Shown: positions 61,824 through 64,000 of the stretch, one piece after another
Numbering within the stretch: position 1 is the first letter of the stretch
How the letters are laid out: every line of letters starts with the position of its first letter
Source of the DNA: an uncultured Chthonomonas sp.
GTDB lineage: Bacteria > Armatimonadota > Chthonomonadetes > Chthonomonadales > Chthonomonadaceae
Assembly: GCA_903859705.1 (NCBI GenBank)
Contig: CAIONQ010000163.1
Span: 1-64,000 of the forward strand
Length of the DNA stretch: 64,000 bases
Direction of reading: 5' to 3'
Position numbers and translations under genes: made by a program
Notes under the pieces: model-generated
Seen by the model: only the letters and a program-made list of their open reading frames with translations
What the model was told of the DNA's origin: nothing
Databases searched by the model: none

Positions 61824-61933
61824 GGGCTTTGTTTTCCTCATCACAATACAGCTTCTCGGTTCGATGCGTCAGAAGCATTTCATTGTATCCAACAAGTTGC
61901 GGCAAGTCAAATCTGTAATTCATTGAATGGTGA

Positions 61934-62773
61934 CTACGCTGGCGAAATGCAAGCCTTTGCAAGCGCATCCCTCACTGCCGAGCGTACGCGCATCTGCTCC
62001 TGCGCAAGGCAGCGTGGGTCCGATGCAACAGTAATTCTAACAGTAACCGTGGCGGCACTAAACGCAGATATACCCGCAAGCACTGGCGCTGCCTTCAGCG
62101 ATGTGATGCCGCTTTCAAACAGCTCGGCACCTGCTGTGTTTATGGCCTCTCGGGTGGCATTCAAGTCGGCACCGGCGGCCAGTGCAATCTCAATAAACTC
62201 CTGAACTGGGTTACGGCTCAGGTTAATTACCTGGCCAATATCACCGTTGCTCAGCATTATCACTCTGCCCGTGGCATCCAGCAGGCGGGTTACACGCATT
62301 CCCATATCCTGCACTTCCCCGGTGATGGCACCCACTGTTATCGTATCTCCCACCACAAACATATTATCTACGATTATGAAAAATCCAGAGATAACATCTT
62401 TTACAAGTTTTTGCGCGCCAAAACCTACGGCAAGCCCAACCACGCTCGCGGTGGTTATAAACGGCATAATATCGAAGCCAACCGCCTTAAACGTTAGCAC
62501 TACAAACAGAAAGAACAACACATACCCAATAATGCTGTTTAACAGGCTGCTCAGGGTTTTAAGGCGTCCAGATCGTTCCTCGGTAACTCCAAGCCGTTCT
62601 TCACGCGCAATAATGCTCGTGGTAACACTAAATACCGCCCGCTTGCATATGTTGCGCAATAAAAAATACACAACCACAATGCCGATTACATGCACTCCAC
62701 TTTCCAGCGCGCGTTCGGTAATATGGCGGTAAAGGGTAGCCCAAAAGGCACTATCCAGCACGGTGTTCTTCAT
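61934..62773 (-). CDS. MscS-family mechanosensitive ion channel
   Basis: 279 aa, small-conductance type. Three hydrophobic helices precede the cytoplasmic vestibule; the third carries the signature SVVGLAVGFGAQKLVKDVISGFFI. The beta domain reads NMFVVGDTITVGAITGEVQDM. It opens under membrane tension to release osmolytes (established for family). It lies between the putative selenoprotein and the epimerase on the same strand. Confidence 0.94.
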   Translation of the reverse strand: MKNTVLDSAFWATLYRHITERALESGVHVIGIVVVYFLLRNICKRAVFSVTTSIIAREERLGVTEERSGRLKTLSSLLNSIIGYVLFFLFVVLTFKAVGFDIMPFITTASVVGLAVGFGAQKLVKDVISGFFIIVDNMFVVGDTITVGAITGEVQDMGMRVTRLLDATGRVIMLSNGDIGQVINLSRNPVQEFIEIALAAGADLNATREAINTAGAELFESGITSLKAAPVLAGISAFSAATVTVRITVASDPRCLAQEQMRVRSAVRDALAKACISPA

Positions 62774-62825
62774 GTATGGCGTAACCCCTTAAATAAAGAG
62801 AGATCGCCCGGGTCGCAGGCAATCA

Positions 62826-63743
62826 CTACAGCAGGCTTTTGAGGGCCCCTCCCAAATCGGGATATTCAAACTTGTAACCAAGCTTTGTGGCGGCTTCTGG
62901 CACGGCATTCTGGCCCGTAAGCAATGCACTGGCAAACTCACCCGCTATCATTCGCAGCGCAAATCCTGGAACAGGCAGCATTGCAGGCCGATGCAGCAGG
63001 CTGGCCAGCGTTTGCGTAAACAGTTTGTTGGTAACGGGGTGTGGCGCGGTGGCGTTGATGGGGCCAACAACAGAATCCGTTTGAGCGGCCCAAACAAATA
63101 TGCCAGCAGCATCCTCTATATGTATCCATGGCCACCACTGTTTCCCGCTGCCAAGCGGGCCACCAAGGCCCAGTTTGAGTGGGCTAAGGTGAACTGGCAG
63201 AGGATACAGAATCTTTTCGAGTGCGCCTCCATGTGCCAGCACCAAGCCAGTGCGGATTAATGCCACACGGGCGAAGCCTGTGGCTGCCAGCGCTTCCTTC
63301 TCCCACTCTACACACAATTGGCCCAGAAAATCGGTTGATGGCGCATGCGCTTCCGTTACCTTCTCTGGCCCCGTTCCCGTATCCCCATAGTATCCCACAG
63401 CGCTTGCATTAATCAATGTAATTGGCGGGCCATCCCGGCGCATAGCAGCCACCAGATTACGCGTTATCAACACACGAGAGTCGGTAAGCTTTTTCTTAAA
63501 CTCTGGCGTCCACCTGCCTCCCCCAACGGATTCACCCGCAAGGTTAATAATCACATCGGCGGCACGTACATCGGCCTTCCATCGGTCATCACCCCAGTCA
63601 ACACACTGCACCCCGGCTGGCAACCGCTTTGCGGCGGAAGCAGCATTGCGGGAAATTGCGGTTATCTGCGCCTCTGGCCCGGTAAGCTTCTTCACGATGG
63701 CGGAGCCCAGCAGGCCCGTTGCACCGGTTATTACATATTTCAA
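62826..63743 (-). CDS. TIGR01777-family epimerase (YfcH/SulA-like)
   Basis: 305 aa. Rossmann start MKYVITGATGLLGSAIV, INLAGESVGGGRWTPEFK, NASAVGYYGDTG and the terminal AVPEAATKLGYKFEYPDL stretch are the family hallmarks of this atypical SDR. Members have unclear substrates despite NAD(P) binding. Typical length. Start ATG at 63743. Confidence 0.92.
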   Translation of the reverse strand: MKYVITGATGLLGSAIVKKLTGPEAQITAISRNAASAAKRLPAGVQCVDWGDDRWKADVRAADVIINLAGESVGGGRWTPEFKKKLTDSRVLITRNLVAAMRRDGPPITLINASAVGYYGDTGTGPEKVTEAHAPSTDFLGQLCVEWEKEALAATGFARVALIRTGLVLAHGGALEKILYPLPVHLSPLKLGLGGPLGSGKQWWPWIHIEDAAGIFVWAAQTDSVVGPINATAPHPVTNKLFTQTLASLLHRPAMLPVPGFALRMIAGEFASALLTGQNAVPEAATKLGYKFEYPDLGGALKSLL

Positions 63744-63979
63744 TTGGTGGCCTCACTAAACAAAAATAAGCGGATATTACATCCTTTTCTACGCCCGGGG
63801 TTAACTGTTTAACAGCCCATGTTTTCCTCAGCAGGGCGCAAAACCGGCTTCCCAACTTGCAATGGGGTAAACTGATGCAGCCCGTGCAATGCAGCGTACG
63901 CCGGTGAATGCAGCGCGGATGCTGCAAACGGAATGGATGCCGGTACCGATGCGGGAATAGATCGAGGACAAGAACTAAG
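63744..63979. other. Intergenic region without recognisable feature
   Basis: A GTTAACTGTTTAAC near 63800 is partly palindromic. No convincing promoter or gene is visible. Confidence 0.5.
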
Positions 63980-64000
63980 ATGATAGTGGTAATGGCAGCG
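63980..64000 (+). CDS. Start of a truncated gene at the window edge
   Basis: An ATG after GAGGA (63964-63968) begins MIVVMAA and runs off the window. Too short to name. Confidence 0.35.

Noticed and set aside
61308-61844. Pseudogene or two separate small genes split by a stop
   Set aside because: The two halves lie in one frame, keep all fold motifs, and the stop sits exactly on the redox Cys with a SECIS-like hairpin behind it; a random nonsense mutation is less likely, though not excluded.
1-64000. CRISPR arrays, prophage, insertion sequences, tRNA genes
   Set aside because: No regularly spaced repeats, transposase, integrase or tRNA cloverleaf were recognised in either strand.

Overview
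The window is about 53 % GC by eye, densely coded on both strands, and looks like one contiguous bacterial chromosome segment with no phage, insertion sequence, integron or CRISPR array. Secreted glycoside hydrolases, a HlyD/MacB-type envelope exporter pair, a bacterial type A RNase P RNA, many TTG/GTG starts with AGGAG-type ribosome sites, and many large secreted proteins of unknown function suggest a free-living, probably diderm, saccharolytic bacterium. Armatimonadota is my best guess, but no marker here proves the phylum.

Layout. 1-4.4 kb: mutS2 (minus), a small winged-helix regulator with a well-formed promoter/operator, and an NAD-dependent epimerase-like gene. 4.4-12.8 kb: two tandem paralogous secreted serine beta-lactamase-fold hydrolases, each closed by a terminator, then a coupled GH10 xylanase / CE1-like esterase / beta-propeller operon. 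13-19.6 kb: small membrane proteins, zwf coupled to an RDD protein and a large membrane protein, and a PhyH dioxygenase. 20-21.6 kb: a secreted Ig-like protein. 28.8-21.6 kb (minus): a coupled six-gene operon running fhs, HEAT protein, DUF2617-like protein, membrane protein, spermidine-synthase fusion and FemAB-like protein, with a structured leader in front of fhs. 29-33.5 kb: a secreted protein, a uridine-kinase-like gene and two envelope proteins. 33.9-38.7 kb: an AddB-like helicase with a degraded nuclease core, converging on a PAS/PAS/HisKA/REC hybrid kinase. 38.7-39.6 kb: an 830-base stretch with no convincing gene but strong hairpins. 39.6-49.7 kb: a GHL10-like secreted protein, panD, a PP2A-type phosphatase, an MsbA-like ABC exporter, a GT-C glycosyltransferase, a triple HNH-associated-repeat protein, a NodB deacetylase and a GT4 glycosyltransferase. 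49.7-54.8 kb: a possible riboswitch-like leader, a small membrane ORF, a GlcNAc-kinase-like gene, rnpB, an AAC(3)-type acetyltransferase and a phosphodiesterase/phosphatase-fold protein. 54.8-64 kb: a very large clan-A-like secreted hydrolase, HlyD/MacB-permease genes, a TlpA/thioredoxin-like gene, an MscS channel and a TIGR01777-type epimerase.

The most interesting signal is at 61308-61823 (minus). A TlpA-like thioredoxin-fold gene is interrupted by a single in-frame TGA exactly where the first cysteine of the CxxC redox motif belongs (W-[TGA]-G-G-C). Seventeen bases later comes an 8-bp hairpin with a GGC loop, the layout expected of a bacterial SECIS element. I read it as a UxxC selenoprotein rather than a pseudogene. 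Second in interest are the fhs leader (28817-28926), whose closing 9-bp helix captures the ribosome site, and the orphan structured region 39012-39487.
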